NCBI GenBank assembly: GCA_950295325.1
Contig: OX485806.1
Coordinates: 8,988,001 to 9,052,000, forward strand
Direction: 5' to 3'
DNA length: 64,000 bases
DNA from: Polytrichum commune
Lineage: Eukaryota; Streptophyta; Polytrichopsida; Polytrichales; Polytrichaceae
Part shown: positions 1-10,620 of the stretch, one piece after another
Numbering within the stretch: the first letter of the stretch is position 1
How the letters are laid out: each line of letters opens with the position of its first letter
Position numbers and translations under genes: made by a program
Notes under the pieces: generated by a model
The model's input: the letters and a program-made list of their open reading frames with translations, nothing else
Databases searched by the model: none
What the model was told of the DNA's origin: nothing

Positions 1-959
1 ACCACGTGTATTCAAAACATGAACTTAAAGTACCACAAATTGGAATCATGAATTAACTTTAAAATCCTTCACGTCAACACTAATTCTACCAAGAGGTCAA
101 GCCCTCTTCAAGGCTAACAAGCCTTGGCTCTCAAACTAAAAACTAAGCACACACATGTGCTCCAATATGGCTTCCCACACCCACACTTATAACTCGTGGG
201 GTGCCTTGGAGCACAAAGGAAAGAGAGGATGAGTGAGGGAAGAATGAGGGATTATATAGTAAGCTTGAGGGGGTGAGCACCCTCAAGGCTCACGATAAGC
301 CCTTGAGATTTCCTCCTACTTAGTAGGCGCCAATCCTATCTTCTAAGCCTTCCTCCCTCAAATGATCAACAAGGATCCTAATTCGAACATTTAACTAGCC
401 TTGGCTTTCTACCTACCACACTTTACCAAACTTGGGATGCTTCAACCCAAACTTAGCCTCCTTCGCTTTCCGCCGCCATAACTTTCTCCCCTTACTTTCC
501 CAAATCGTCGCTCACCACTTAATTCAAACCACGATGCTTAACTCGTGATTTGATTGGTGCTTTGAGAATTTGCTTATCCTCCACCTTGCATTCTTCCTTG
601 GGCCTTCCCCATTAAGTGGCCATGATGAGGTGGTCCACTTGTGCGCTCCATGTGATCCTCCATTCATCCCAATTCGAATGCACTTGCCTCTTGAGTCACT
701 TTGGTTGTCTCCATCCATTTGTACTAGCCTACTCACTAACTACTCAATCCAAGTTCTCCTTACCTATCCTCATTCACTCAAATCCTTCCGAAGGTAAAAA
801 CACAATAACAACTCACATCCTAGCCTCTTACAACATGGTACTTCTAAGACTAACATTTCACTCTTTTTATATTTTTGTGAAGTAACATGCTACTTCAAAG
901 TGCATCAACTAACGTTTCAAGGGTCTAAGACTAAATGTGGGCACCCTTTTGGGCTCACA
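1..959 (-). repeat. 3' LTR of element 1 (partial)
   Basis: Positions 1-959 match 9025-9983 of the 5' LTR base for base wherever I compared them, and end in GGGCTCACA. Only the promoter-proximal half is inside the window. It contains the minus-strand TATA-like sequence at 251-260 and two adjacent inverted repeats at about 90-135: AGAGG/CCTCT, and AAGGCT with AGCCTT around an AACA loop. Confidence 0.93.
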
Positions 960-982
960 TAATTGGCGACCATCGGGGGATG
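960..982 (+). other. PBS-like sequence at the 3'-LTR side of element 1
   Basis: Immediately inside the 3' LTR the plus strand reads TAATTGGCGACC and then a run of G. In a plant gypsy element this would normally be taken for a primer binding site because it starts TGGCG. Here it lies where the polypurine tract of the minus-strand element should be, and no purine run is present. The opposite internal end also begins TAATTGG when read inward. Its role is unknown. Confidence 0.5.
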
Positions 983-1020
983 AATCCAAACATCTCTTGC
1001 TCCAAGGGTAAGTTGCCTAG

Positions 1021-4000
1021 TCAAGCTCGGTACTCCTTACATCTACTTCCCGATGTACGGGTAGGAAAGAGCTCACCATTCAACGTTTCCAATTGAATTG
1101 AATTATTAGGAAAGACCTCATAGACAAGGTAAGGTCCTAACCATACCGCATTGAATTTCGCCGGAAATTCAAGCTTTCGTGCGTCTTGAATCATGACCAT
1201 CATTCCCGGTGTTAGGGCCCTTCTCTTATGTCGTTTGTCGAAAGTAATCTTTCTCCTTCTTTGGATTGCCTCAATATGTTGAGCCGCCATTCTCCTCCCT
1301 TCGTCAAGTGCTTCCAAATCGGTTAGTCGATTTCGTAAGGATTGACTTTCGGTAAGTCTCGTACTCACGGCCACCCTAAGTGACTCGACTTCATATTCGA
1401 TTGGTAGTGTCGCTTCAAGACCATAGACTAAGGAAAATGGTGTAGCACGCGTAGTTACCTTATAGGTTGTACGGTATGCCCAAAGTGCCGCCGTTAGTTT
1501 CGTATCCCAATCCCGCTTCGAGTCTATAACCGTCTTGCGTAGTATACTCACCAAAATTCCGTTAACCCTTTCCGTTTGTCCATTGGTTTGTGGGTGGTAG
1601 GGAGTAGTCTTCCGGTGATCAATTTTAAATTTCTCTGTCATCTCTCGAATCAAGTCATTCAAAAAGTGAGTACCCCTATCGCTTACTAGGATCTTCGGCA
1701 CCCCGAACCGCGAAATTATGTTTTCGTACATAAATGTTGCCGCGTGTTCCGCCGTGTCGGTCTTCACCGCTTTGGCTTCCGCCCACTTGGTGAGGTACTC
1801 GGTTGCCACCACAATATATTTCATTCCTTTTGAAGATTGGGGATGGACCTCACCCACATAGTCGATGCCCCATTTTTCGAAAGGAATTAAGGGTAATGAT
1901 ACATGTAAAGGCATCTCCATTCTAAGGTCGTCTCGGGCATACCGTTGGCAAGCGTCGCATTTCCTTACATAGTCATGGGCGTCCTTAAATAGTGTAGGCC
2001 AAAAGTAGCCCGCTCTAAGTATTTTTTGCCCGGTGAGTTGACCCGAGAAGTGACCGCCGCAAGCGCTATCGTGGCAAGCGATTAAAATCGCTTCAACCTC
2101 CGTTTTTGACACGCATCGTCGTAAAATACCATCGGACCCCCTTCTAAACAACCTATGGCCCACTACAACAAATTGCCTACTATTTACCCTCACCTTCCTT
2201 CTCTCTTCTTTTGTCCACTCTTTGGGCAACTTGTGGGTTGTTAGAAATTCCACTATGCCCGCATACCACTCCGGTGTAGAAGTGACCACAAAGAGGCTAT
2301 CATCTACTAACATATCATTTACCGGATTTTTTCCTATCTCCTCCGACAACCTAGACAAGTGGTCCGCTTGTAAATGCATACGACCCGGTTTATATTCCAC
2401 CGTGTAGTCGAATTCTTCTAATAACAAAACCCACCTAGCTAACCTACCACTTAACTCCGCCTTGTTAATTAGATACTTGATAGCCATGTGGTCAACAAAA
2501 AATACAACCGGGTTGCACATGAGGTAATGCCTAAACTTTTTAACGGAAAACACCATGGCTAGGCACTCCCTCTCCGTTGTAGAGTAGTTTCTTTCGGCGG
2601 GGGTCAATTGCTTACTCGCATAAGCTATAGGTTGATCCTTCTCTTTTTCTCCCGTTGCTTGACAAAGCGCACTCCCTATTGCCACATTACTAGCATCACA
2701 ATAGACGTGAAAAGGTTTACCCCAATTGGGTGGTATCAACACCGGATAGGTGCTCAACCTATCCCGCAATTCCTCAAAGGCTTTTTGACAAGCATCCGTC
2801 CACTCGAATTTGACATCCTTTTTGAGCAAATGGGTAATGGGCACCGCTATCTTTGAAAAATTAGGAATAAGTTCCCGGTACCATCCCACATGTCCTAACA
2901 ACTTAGAGATCCCCTTGGAATTGGTTGGAGTTGCCAAGTCGCTTATGGCCGCAATCTTATCCGGATCGGGTTCTCTACCTTTCTCACTAACAACATAACC
3001 CAACAACACTCCCTTATTCACTCCCAAAAATGTCTTATCCGGGTTCAATGCTAACCTCATCTTCCTACACCTAACCAATGCCTCCCTAACACAATGTAGG
3101 TGATCATCCACATTACTTTGTGTGCTAAAATCGTCCACAAAGACGGTCATGGATTTGAACAACAAGTCGGTGAAGATATACATTACTAATCGTTGGAAAG
3201 TAGCCGGGGCATTACATAACCCAAATGGCATCACTACCCACACAAAAGTACCCCAAGGTGTAGTAAAAGCCGTTTTATGGATATCTTGGAGGGCTATGGA
3301 AATTTGATTATAACCCGCATACCCATCCATAAAGGTATATCGCGAATGACCTCCAACCTCCTCAAGCAACAAGGTGATAAAAGGTAAGGGGAAGTGATCC
3401 TTTTGTGTGCACGAATTCAATTTCCTATAGTCGACACAAACCCTTAATTTCCCATTTTTTTTCTTTACTAAGACCATAGGAGAAACCCAATCCGTGATTT
3501 CCACCGGCTTGATAAACCCGGCCTTCAATAACCTTTCCAATTCCGCTTTCACCAACAATTGCAATTGAGGATTCATCCTCCTCTCCTTTTGTCTAATTGG
3601 CCTCGCCCCCGGAATTAAAGGAATCCGGTGCTCTACCATTTCCCTAGGAATTCCCTTAAGCTCATCGTAGGACCATGCAAAAGTATCACTAAACTCATCC
3701 ACCAAATTGCTATACTCCCTAACCTCTTTCTCCCCCAATTTGGAGCCCATCTTCATTTGTCGGGTTTTTCCATTCTTTAATTTCACATCCACGTACCGCC
3801 AATCCGCTTCCGACACATGTGCTTGTTCCTCTTTGTTCCGATACCAATCGGAAGGCACATTGGGGTAATCTTTCACATCTTGACCTACAACTATCCCCGT
3901 AGACGTGGTCTTGAAATGTAAAGGCTCCTCCAATTTCGATGACTCAATAATCACATCCTCCTCTTGAGTCCCATCTACATGAATTAAACTAACCTCACCC

Positions 4001-7000
4001 TCTTCCACGTCATCTACCCAAGGTGTTAACCCACCGCTAACCCACTCTTCCTCGGTGAGCACCTCACATGGCTCCAACAATGAGCCCTCTCCTAAACTAA
4101 CACTAGGAAATTCACTCCCTAAGCCTACTTGGTGAAATGTAACCATTACATCAACCTCGGACTCGGGGTACTCCCTTAGCCATTGGGCATAATCCCCATT
4201 ATCCCCATAATTGTAAAAATTAGGACCTAGACTTCCCGAGCCCGAATCTATAACAACCCTTTGACCTTCGGGATGGACGACTCCCACCAATGCCTTGCCA
4301 ATCTCATTCTCGTTTAAGTCATCAATTTCCTTCTCCAATGGCAAATACATCTCCTTCTTCATCCATCCTTCTAATGAACCAATGGACACTATGACCCTAT
4401 TACCCTCCGGACCATAAGTGATGGATGGTTTAGGTCCACCCCAATTGACCATAGCATTCGCCATCCGCAACCAAGGCCTACCTAGCAAAATGGGGAAGGT
4501 GTCCTTGTTGGAGTGCATTTTAATGACATGGAAGGTGACCAAGTACTCCTCACCTCCCGTAGTCATTCTACAATCCTTGATCATCCCCAAAGGCGTAGTC
4601 GAACTTTGATTTGCCATATTTATGACCAAAGGTGAAGGCCCCGTGAGTCCAAGTCCCAATTTTTTCATAGTATCCTCCGGTAGTATATTTAGACTACTCC
4701 CTCCGTCGACTAGCACATTAGGAACCACCTTATCTACTATAACAACTTCTATTTCTATAGCTTTCACGTCTCTTCCACCTTGTGATTGGATCCTAGCGGC
4801 TATTTTAGCTTTCACCTTCCTCATCCTCTTGTGTACCGGCATTCCCTCCTTTAATGTTTTCCTTGCCGTGGGTGAAATTTCCAATAGTTGGCCGAAAGTA
4901 ATATCCGCCTTGAGTGTACTAAGGTCCGCCCACAAGTCGTACCCGGTAGATCTTTCCACCTTAGAATTACCCACTACGTCGAATTCGTCTACGGGAACCC
5001 CCGGTCCTTCCCATTCACCCACATCGCTATTATCCAAGTCATGTACCGCATTAGTCCTCTCCCTATCTTGTAAAATTATATTTTCCCTCTCCACATCCTT
5101 AGTAGCTCTTCTAGCTACCCTATCCAACTCGGAGAGATTAATCTCTTCATCCGAAGAGTAATTTCCTTGCTCTCCTATTCCTACCTCCAACGGGGCATCC
5201 CCTCTCCTAGCCCTAGTAGTTACCGCTAGTGCAGGTGCTTCTTCAACCACACCCTTACCCTTCACTAACTCATATGTAATAGCATTGGTGTGAGGAGGCC
5301 ATTGACTTTGCTCCTCTCCAATTCTCGTTGGGAGAGGAAGCATGTCATCACATGTGGCCTCCAACACTCCATCCATGAACCTAACATCTTGGGAGTTAGA
5401 TGGTCCCGGATCCGTTGGAGGCGCTTGTCTCCCGTTACTACCATTAGGTGGAACTCCTTGTCTATTTTGTATTGGAATGTAACCGGTTGTAGTTTGCAAG
5501 CCCGCCGGTGGATGAAAAGTTTGCCTAGCATTACTATGGTCATAGTATAAGTTAGGTGGCCTAAGTTCATTGGCCGGTACTCCTTGTGGCCTAGCACCTC
5601 GCATATTATCCCTTGCTTGTTGTTGTGGATTAGCCACCGGGTAAGGGACATTAATTATTTTGTCCGGTTGGCGACACGTATCCGAGGGATGACTTCCTCC
5701 ACAATTGCTACAATTAAACTCTTGACCTTCGGACCAACATTGTCCTTGAGCGTGCCACCTTCCACAAAAGGGATGAAATTCCTTCTTCTCTAAATTTTGG
5801 CCACCTTGCCCTCTAGGTTGTGGTCCTCTATTGCTTCCATTTCCATAGTGAGGTGGCGCTTGACCTCGTTGATTTTGTTGAGGTGGGTTACCGTTTCCTC
5901 TTTGGTCACGGTTTTGTCCACTTCTACAAAATTGACGCGTGTGGCCCGGTTGGCCACATTGGACACACCATAATCCGGAAGAATGCCTACCCGACTCAAC
6001 CGGGGGTGGAGGCCCCGGTTGTTGACTCCGGATCATTAATGACATTTGATCCGTGAGGCTTTGCATTTGTTTTATCATAGCCTCTTGGAATCCTAGTTGG
6101 CTAGCACCTAGTCTTCTCTCAACCTCTTCCAAGTGTGGATCCGTTCTAGGGGCCGGTAGTGCCAAAAGAGGTGCCGGTTCCCTAACCGCTAAAGGTCGGG
6201 GACCGGTGTCCACAATGGCATATGGAATTTGGTTCTCATACTTAGCGGGTTCTACCGCTACCACCCTAGGGCGTATGGGGATGAATTGTGGGATCAATTC
6301 ATCCTCCCTTCTCCATAGCCTTTCGTGATCTTTATCCAAGTTTTCAATATCTCTAGCCGCACGCTTGGCATCCGCCAAGGTCAAGGGATTCCTTTCTAGA
6401 ACACCCCTAATAGTTCCGGACTTAAAAAACCCTTGAATGAAAAATTGCTTTAGCGTGTCGTCGTTGAGCATGGTACCCACAAATCTAGTGCACACTAAAT
6501 CAAACCTCCTAATGTAAGCCGAAATTTCTTCCTCCCTTCCTTGCTTCAATGACGACAATGCCCTTAATGCGGTACTTTGACCCACTTCCGGCCTAAATTC
6601 GTTAAGAAACTCCCTTTGTAATTGTTCCCATCCCCTAAAATGTCCCTCGGCATGATCCCGATACCATTCATAGGCTTCCCCCTCTAGAGTGGTAGGAAAC
6701 CACACTAACCAATAACCCGGGTCGGTTATGAGGAAGCTAGCCAACCGTTCGATATACCGTTCCATGTGCCGAGAGGGGTCCTCATCCTTGGTCCCATAAA
6801 ATTTAGGGAGATGAGATGGCATATCCATCGCCGCTAAATTTTGTGGAACCACAATTGGTAGGCCTCTTGGCCTAACCAATGGGTCTATTGGAGGTATAGG
6901 AGGTATGGGCGGAATTGGGGGTATGGGTGGTGGATCCATCCCCCGTTCCTCGGCCATGGTGACCGGTGAACTATTCAACAATCCCCTATCAACTTCTACC

Positions 7001-7260
7001 GGGAATTCTTCTCTAAGTGTGTAATTTTCCGAAGAAGTTTCACCACTCAATTTGGAGGGAGTGATCTCCTCTTCAAGTTGAGCTCCAAGTTCTAAGGTGT
7101 CTAGAATTGACCTAGTCCTAGGTTCGACGTTCAAACAACTCTCTATTCTAACATTATCTTGTTCTAATCTATCACTGATTTTAGAGGACCGCCTCTTTCG
7201 AGTAGATTTCTCTAGTCCTACTATCAAACTTGGTTTTTGTGAGCGAGTCCTACCTTGCAT
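1021..7260 (-). CDS. Ty3/gypsy Gag-Pol polyprotein, intact
   Basis: A 2,079-aa single-frame polyprotein that makes virus-like particles and copies the element. In order: Gag core (about residues 140-310, with EWYRDHAEGHFRGW), a CX2CX4HX4C zinc knuckle near 430 (CVQCGQPGHTRQFC) and a second Cys/His cluster near 515, aspartic protease near 850 (LVDGGSSLNIL), reverse transcriptase with FVDD near 1374, RNase H near 1520 (YCDAS), then integrase with an H2C2 finger (about 1730-1775) and the D, D, E residues near 1799 (DYVGE), 1861 (SDRGTHF) and 1895 (NGQTERVN). A GPY-like end (WLGPY) follows, and no chromodomain is visible, so it is probably a non-chromovirus lineage. The ATG at 7260 is the first in frame. 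No stop or frameshift is seen. All catalytic motifs are present, so the element may be autonomous. Confidence 0.96.
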   Translation of the reverse strand: MQGRTRSQKPSLIVGLEKSTRKRRSSKISDRLEQDNVRIESCLNVEPRTRSILDTLELGAQLEEEITPSKLSGETSSENYTLREEFPVEVDRGLLNSSPVTMAEERGMDPPPIPPIPPIPPIPPIDPLVRPRGLPIVVPQNLAAMDMPSHLPKFYGTKDEDPSRHMERYIERLASFLITDPGYWLVWFPTTLEGEAYEWYRDHAEGHFRGWEQLQREFLNEFRPEVGQSTALRALSSLKQGREEEISAYIRRFDLVCTRFVGTMLNDDTLKQFFIQGFFKSGTIRGVLERNPLTLADAKRAARDIENLDKDHERLWRREDELIPQFIPIRPRVVAVEPAKYENQIPYAIVDTGPRPLAVREPAPLLALPAPRTDPHLEEVERRLGASQLGFQEAMIKQMQSLTDQMSLMIRSQQPGPPPPVESGRHSSGLWCVQCGQPGHTRQFCRSGQNRDQRGNGNPPQQNQRGQAPPHYGNGSNRGPQPRGQGGQNLEKKEFHPFCGRWHAQGQCWSEGQEFNCSNCGGSHPSDTCRQPDKIINVPYPVANPQQQARDNMRGARPQGVPANELRPPNLYYDHSNARQTFHPPAGLQTTTGYIPIQNRQGVPPNGSNGRQAPPTDPGPSNSQDVRFMDGVLEATCDDMLPLPTRIGEEQSQWPPHTNAITYELVKGKGVVEEAPALAVTTRARRGDAPLEVGIGEQGNYSSDEEINLSELDRVARRATKDVERENIILQDRERTNAVHDLDNSDVGEWEGPGVPVDEFDVVGNSKVERSTGYDLWADLSTLKADITFGQLLEISPTARKTLKEGMPVHKRMRKVKAKIAARIQSQGGRDVKAIEIEVVIVDKVVPNVLVDGGSSLNILPEDTMKKLGLGLTGPSPLVINMANQSSTTPLGMIKDCRMTTGGEEYLVTFHVIKMHSNKDTFPILLGRPWLRMANAMVNWGGPKPSITYGPEGNRVIVSIGSLEGWMKKEMYLPLEKEIDDLNENEIGKALVGVVHPEGQRVVIDSGSGSLGPNFYNYGDNGDYAQWLREYPESEVDVMVTFHQVGLGSEFPSVSLGEGSLLEPCEVLTEEEWVSGGLTPWVDDVEEGEVSLIHVDGTQEEDVIIESSKLEEPLHFKTTSTGIVVGQDVKDYPNVPSDWYRNKEEQAHVSEADWRYVDVKLKNGKTRQMKMGSKLGEKEVREYSNLVDEFSDTFAWSYDELKGIPREMVEHRIPLIPGARPIRQKERRMNPQLQLLVKAELERLLKAGFIKPVEITDWVSPMVLVKKKNGKLRVCVDYRKLNSCTQKDHFPLPFITLLLEEVGGHSRYTFMDGYAGYNQISIALQDIHKTAFTTPWGTFVWVVMPFGLCNAPATFQRLVMYIFTDLLFKSMTVFVDDFSTQSNVDDHLHCVREALVRCRKMRLALNPDKTFLGVNKGVLLGYVVSEKGREPDPDKIAAISDLATPTNSKGISKLLGHVGWYRELIPNFSKIAVPITHLLKKDVKFEWTDACQKAFEELRDRLSTYPVLIPPNWGKPFHVYCDASNVAIGSALCQATGEKEKDQPIAYASKQLTPAERNYSTTERECLAMVFSVKKFRHYLMCNPVVFFVDHMAIKYLINKAELSGRLARWVLLLEEFDYTVEYKPGRMHLQADHLSRLSEEIGKNPVNDMLVDDSLFVVTSTPEWYAGIVEFLTTHKLPKEWTKEERRKVRVNSRQFVVVGHRLFRRGSDGILRRCVSKTEVEAILIACHDSACGGHFSGQLTGQKILRAGYFWPTLFKDAHDYVRKCDACQRYARDDLRMEMPLHVSLPLIPFEKWGIDYVGEVHPQSSKGMKYIVVATEYLTKWAEAKAVKTDTAEHAATFMYENIISRFGVPKILVSDRGTHFLNDLIREMTEKFKIDHRKTTPYHPQTNGQTERVNGILVSILRKTVIDSKRDWDTKLTAALWAYRTTYKVTTRATPFSLVYGLEATLPIEYEVESLRVAVSTRLTESQSLRNRLTDLEALDEGRRMAAQHIEAIQRRRKITFDKRHKRRALTPGMMVMIQDARKLEFPAKFNAVWLGPYLVYEVFPNNSIQLETLNGELFPTRTSGSRCKEYRA

Positions 7261-8171
7261 TCCATAAGAATCGATCGACCCTCACTTGACCACACATAAT
7301 CCTAGCAATTCCCCTCTTAATATTTTTCACTTGTCTTGGTGTGGTTATAATTTTTTTAGGAGGTGAGGAAAAGAACCTGCAAGCCCACTTAGGTGAAAGA
7401 ATCCCAATAGGGGATAGGCATGTTCATGTTAATTTTTTTGGTTAAGTCGGAGCATCACCTCCGCACCTTCCCGCAAATTAACACTCACCACAATACCGAT
7501 TGTGAGGGGGTGACCTTCCGAGTAGATTATGTTAAAAGTCGAGGCTTCACCCTTCAACTTCTCACACCATCCACAATTCGGGAATTACCCTCTACAACGG
7601 ATAACAACAATCACGAGTACAAAAGGCATTCCTTAATTAGTTAATGAGTTCACTTTGAAGAAATAAACATACCTTGAGCAATCGCATCCCCCTGTGAGTT
7701 AGCACTCCCCTCAATCGTGACTCAATGTAACAACACCATAAACTTTGTGAAATATTAATTTAATCTAGAGCATGAAATGACAACTCCCAAAACTTTGAGA
7801 CTCACCCCGAGGTGAGTGTCAAAGTTCAATGTCCTAAGGTGAATTTATCCTCTAATGTTTTAATGAGCTACTCGGTTATAGGTTCCTTTTAAGTTCTTAG
7901 CAAATTCCCAAAAAGGTTGAGGACGTACCTTCGCCGCGCTCCTTCCTCAAAAATGAATTTGCGTAATTGACAATGCAATTCATTCCAAGGAATAGTTGAA
8001 ATACAATGAATTCAAATGTAACCCAAAGAGAGAATACTTACCGAATTTCGGGTGCTCCTTCCCTTCTCTCAAGTTTGTGTCTCCAATTTTTCCTAGTTGC
8101 CTCCAAGTCTCCTAGTCGCCTCCAAGTCTTGTAACTACCTTCCGCTTCGCTCCCGGCGGACGCACCAATTA
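7261..8171 (-). other. 5' leader of element 1 with candidate primer binding site
   Basis: This 911-nt untranslated leader lies between the 5' LTR and gag-pol. Read on the minus strand it starts TAAT and then TGGTGCGTCCGCCGGGAGC (8149-8167). The TGG start fits pairing with a tRNA 3' CCA and the position is right for a PBS. I do not assign the tRNA. I see no other gene in this stretch. Confidence 0.6.
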
Positions 8172-8533
8172 TGTGAGGCCAAACCCCCCACCCTTAAGCG
8201 TCCGTAGTCCGAGTAGTGGGTTTGGGCTCACATTCCTCCGCGGTATTGGATTTGGACTTGGATGAGTCCATAGTGCAAGGTTCACCCTTCAAGTGGTCTT
8301 GGATTTAACTTTGGTCTTTGCTTCCTTTGTCTTGCCATCGCGAGAGTGCTCCACATTCTCCATTAAGTTGTGCACGTGGTTTATTTTTAAAGAGAGGATG
8401 CAAGTGTTAAAAAAAACACTATTCTCTATAGTCAATTTCAAATACATTTACTTGTAAAAGCCACCATAACACTAACTAGCATAATGTAACTAACTACTTG
8501 TCTATGAGCTAATTAGGTAGGCTATCTACTAAG

Positions 8534-8768
8534 CTCCTTCATGAACCCATCTCTTTACTTTCTAATTACATAAACCCAGCTCCTTCATAAACCCAGCTCC
8601 TTCATGAACCCAGCTCCTTAGCTTCTAACTAAACAAACTCAGGTCCTTCATAAACCCAGCTCTTTACTTTCTAACTAGACAAACCCAGCTCCTTCATAAA
8701 CCCAGCTTCTTAGCTTCTAACTAAACAAACCCAGCTCCTTCATAAACCCAGCTCCTTCATAAACCCAC
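8534..8768. repeat. LTR minisatellite (AACCCAGCTCCTTCATA type)
   Basis: Tandem and interspersed copies of a ~17-bp unit (aacccagctccttcata), alternating with a longer unit that contains cttctaactaaacaa. The array is 235 bp here and in the solo LTR, 379 bp at 56890-57268 and about 34 bp at 48067-48100. It lies in the putative U5 part of the LTR. Confidence 0.88.
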
Positions 8769-9274
8769 AACTTTGTAGTTGTAATCCCCAACTACCTCAC
8801 TAATTATTCAAGCCCTTAACTAATCTTCCTACCTAATTTCCCTAATTCTACTAACAACCCCTTTCTAATCACACAATTCTTCTCTAATCCTAAAATCCTA
8901 AAATCCTAGAGAGGAGAGGGGGAGAGAGAATTTCCTAACTTCACTAAGACTAACTAATCCACACAAGTATATTTTTGCACTCATCACAACATCAAGTGCT
9001 CAACTCTTAAACATGGAACTTGCAACCACGTGTATTCAAAACATGAACTTAAAGTACCACAAATTGGAATCATGAATTAACTTTAAAATCCTTCACGTCA
9101 ACACTAATTCTACCAAGAGGTCAAGCCCTCTTCAAGGCTAACAAGCCTTGGCTCTCAAACTAAAAACTAAGCACACACATGTGCTCCAATATGGCTTCCC
9201 ACACCCACACTTATAACTCGTGGGGTGCCTTGGAGCACAAAGGAAAGAGAGGATGAGTGAGGGAAGAATGAGGG

Positions 9275-9284
9275 ATTATATAGT
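9275..9284 (-). promoter_or_regulatory. TATA-like box of the 5' LTR, element 1
   Basis: On the minus strand the sequence reads ACTATATAAT, preceded by a perfect short inverted repeat. It is conserved in every LTR copy of the window, including the diverged one (about 20430-20439). Its orientation agrees with transcription of the minus-strand gag-pol. Confidence 0.6.
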
Positions 9285-9983
9285 AAGCTTGAGGGGGTGA
9301 GCACCCTCAAGGCTCACGATAAGCCCTTGAGATTTCCTCCTACTTAGTAGGCGCCAATCCTATCTTCTAAGCCTTCCTCCCTCAAATGATCAACAAGGAT
9401 CCTAATTCGAACATTTAACTAGCCTTGGCTTTCTACCTACCACACTTTACCAAACTTGGGATGCTTCAACCCAAACTTAGCCTCCTTCGCTTTCCGCCGC
9501 CATAACTTTCTCCCCTTACTTTCCCAAATCGTCGCTCACCACTTAATTCAAACCACGATGCTTAACTCGTGATTTGATTGGTGCTTTGAGAATTTGCTTA
9601 TCCTCCACCTTGCATTCTTCCTTGGGCCTTCCCCATTAAGTGGCCATGATGAGGTGGTCCACTTGTGCGCTCCATGTGATCCTCCATTCATCCCAATTCG
9701 AATGCACTTGCCTCTTGAGTCACTTTGGTTGTCTCCATCCATTTGTACTAGCCTACTCACTAACTACTCAATCCAAGTTCTCCTTACCTATCCTCATTCA
9801 CTCAAATCCTTCCGAAGGTAAAAACACAATAACAACTCACATCCTAGCCTCTTACAACATGGTACTTCTAAGACTAACATTTCACTCTTTTTATATTTTT
9901 GTGAAGTAACATGCTACTTCAAAGTGCATCAACTAACGTTTCAAGGGTCTAAGACTAAATGTGGGCACCCTTTTGGGCTCACA

Positions 9984-10344
9984 CCAGGTGTCATATCCAG
10001 TAGCGCCACGCGACACTCAGTTTGATGGGGCGTCCTCTGCCCTCATGTTGTTGCCAATGCACAACCGGCCCCAAGGTTCAACATTTGACTCCCCACCCAG
10101 TCACATGCCTGGCAAAAAGTACTACACATCAGGACATATGCCAAGCTCAGGACACGATGGAACGCAACCTCGCACCTGGTCCGTGCATGCCTAGGGAAGC
10201 TGCAGAGGGCGAGGCTGCGGGTGGAGTCATTCCGACAATGGGACAAGGGATTTGTGGGTCCCAAAGAGAACCTCATCCATCCAGAGACACGAGTGGGGGG
10301 CGCGTGGAGTCTCCCAAAGTCAGAGGAGCAGAGAATGCAAGACC
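9984..10344. other. Unassigned sequence between LTR and MULE-like 3' end
   Basis: GC-richer than its surroundings. Several overlapping short frames are open here, but none has a recognisable domain or a conserved partner in the window. It may be host or older element DNA into which MULE-like copy 1 inserted. I see nothing firmer. Confidence 0.3.
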
Positions 10345-10620
10345 GGCTTCGTCGGACAACACTTGTATGTGAGCGTAGAGCGGAGAGTGGAGAGCGTAGA
10401 TGAAATAAAAATAGCAAACCTTCCAAATAAAAATAGGAATGTTTTTAAAAATAGACAAGAATATGTCTGGAATATGCCAAAATATGCCAAAATAAGTAAA
10501 AAATTGGACCTATTTCCGTGAGAATTATAGGTCATAAAATAAACAAATATGCCCTGAAATTGAAATGGTCTCACTAAGTTTGGAGACCGCGAGGTGGTTG
10601 AATTGTTAAAACCATGGATG
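10345..10620 (-). repeat. 3' terminal region of MULE-like copy 1
   Basis: The reverse complement resembles 23400-23690, downstream of copy 2. Shared features include a GACCTATTTCC stretch, ATGCCCTGAAAT, an AT-rich tract with AAAATAGG, and a closing run of CTCCGCTC/CTACGCTC-type repeats followed by CATACAAG. Copy 3 ends in a similar way at about 63195-63239. This is therefore probably the 3' end of the transposon. I could not find a matching inverted copy at the 5' side. Confidence 0.55.

Larger units (their letters stand above)
1..9983 (-). mobile_element. Ty3/gypsy LTR retrotransposon, element 1
   Basis: The element reads on the minus strand: 5' LTR at 8172-9983, leader, one gag-pol frame, then the 3' LTR at 1-959, which the window edge truncates. 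The LTRs start TGTGAG and end CTCACA, so they carry the usual TG...CA ends as a perfect 6-bp inverted repeat. The internal part (960-8171) has the same length as that of element 2 at 49316-56527, and the encoded proteins are identical, which implies very recent activity. The flank after 9983 reads ccagg. The partner flank lies outside the window, so a target duplication cannot be tested. Confidence 0.95.
8172..9983 (-). repeat. 5' LTR of element 1 (1,812 bp)
   Basis: The LTR is bounded by TGTGAGGCC and GGGCTCACA. Read on the minus strand, U3 is about 700 nt to the TATA-like box at 9275-9284, and the long remainder would be R and U5. A short inverted repeat (TTGAGGG/CCCTCAA) lies just upstream of the TATA. 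The 333-bp small-ORF module present in the left LTR of element 2 is absent here, where the sequence reads GATTTAACTTTGG without interruption. Confidence 0.94.

Noticed and set aside
524-885. Three short ORFs (70, 75 and 89 codons) repeated identically in every LTR
   Set aside because: They overlap on both strands of the same LTR segment and repeat only because the DNA is the same. The diverged LTR does not keep them, and no codon-level conservation is visible.
4622-5161. A 179-codon plus-strand ORF inside gag-pol, also at 52978-53517
   Set aside because: It lies antisense to the protease region of the intact polyprotein and has no recognisable domain, so it is a shadow of that frame.
9961-10426. 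Overlapping ORFs of up to 127 codons right of element 1
   Set aside because: They run over the LTR border or overlap each other on both strands and show no domain or homologue in the window.
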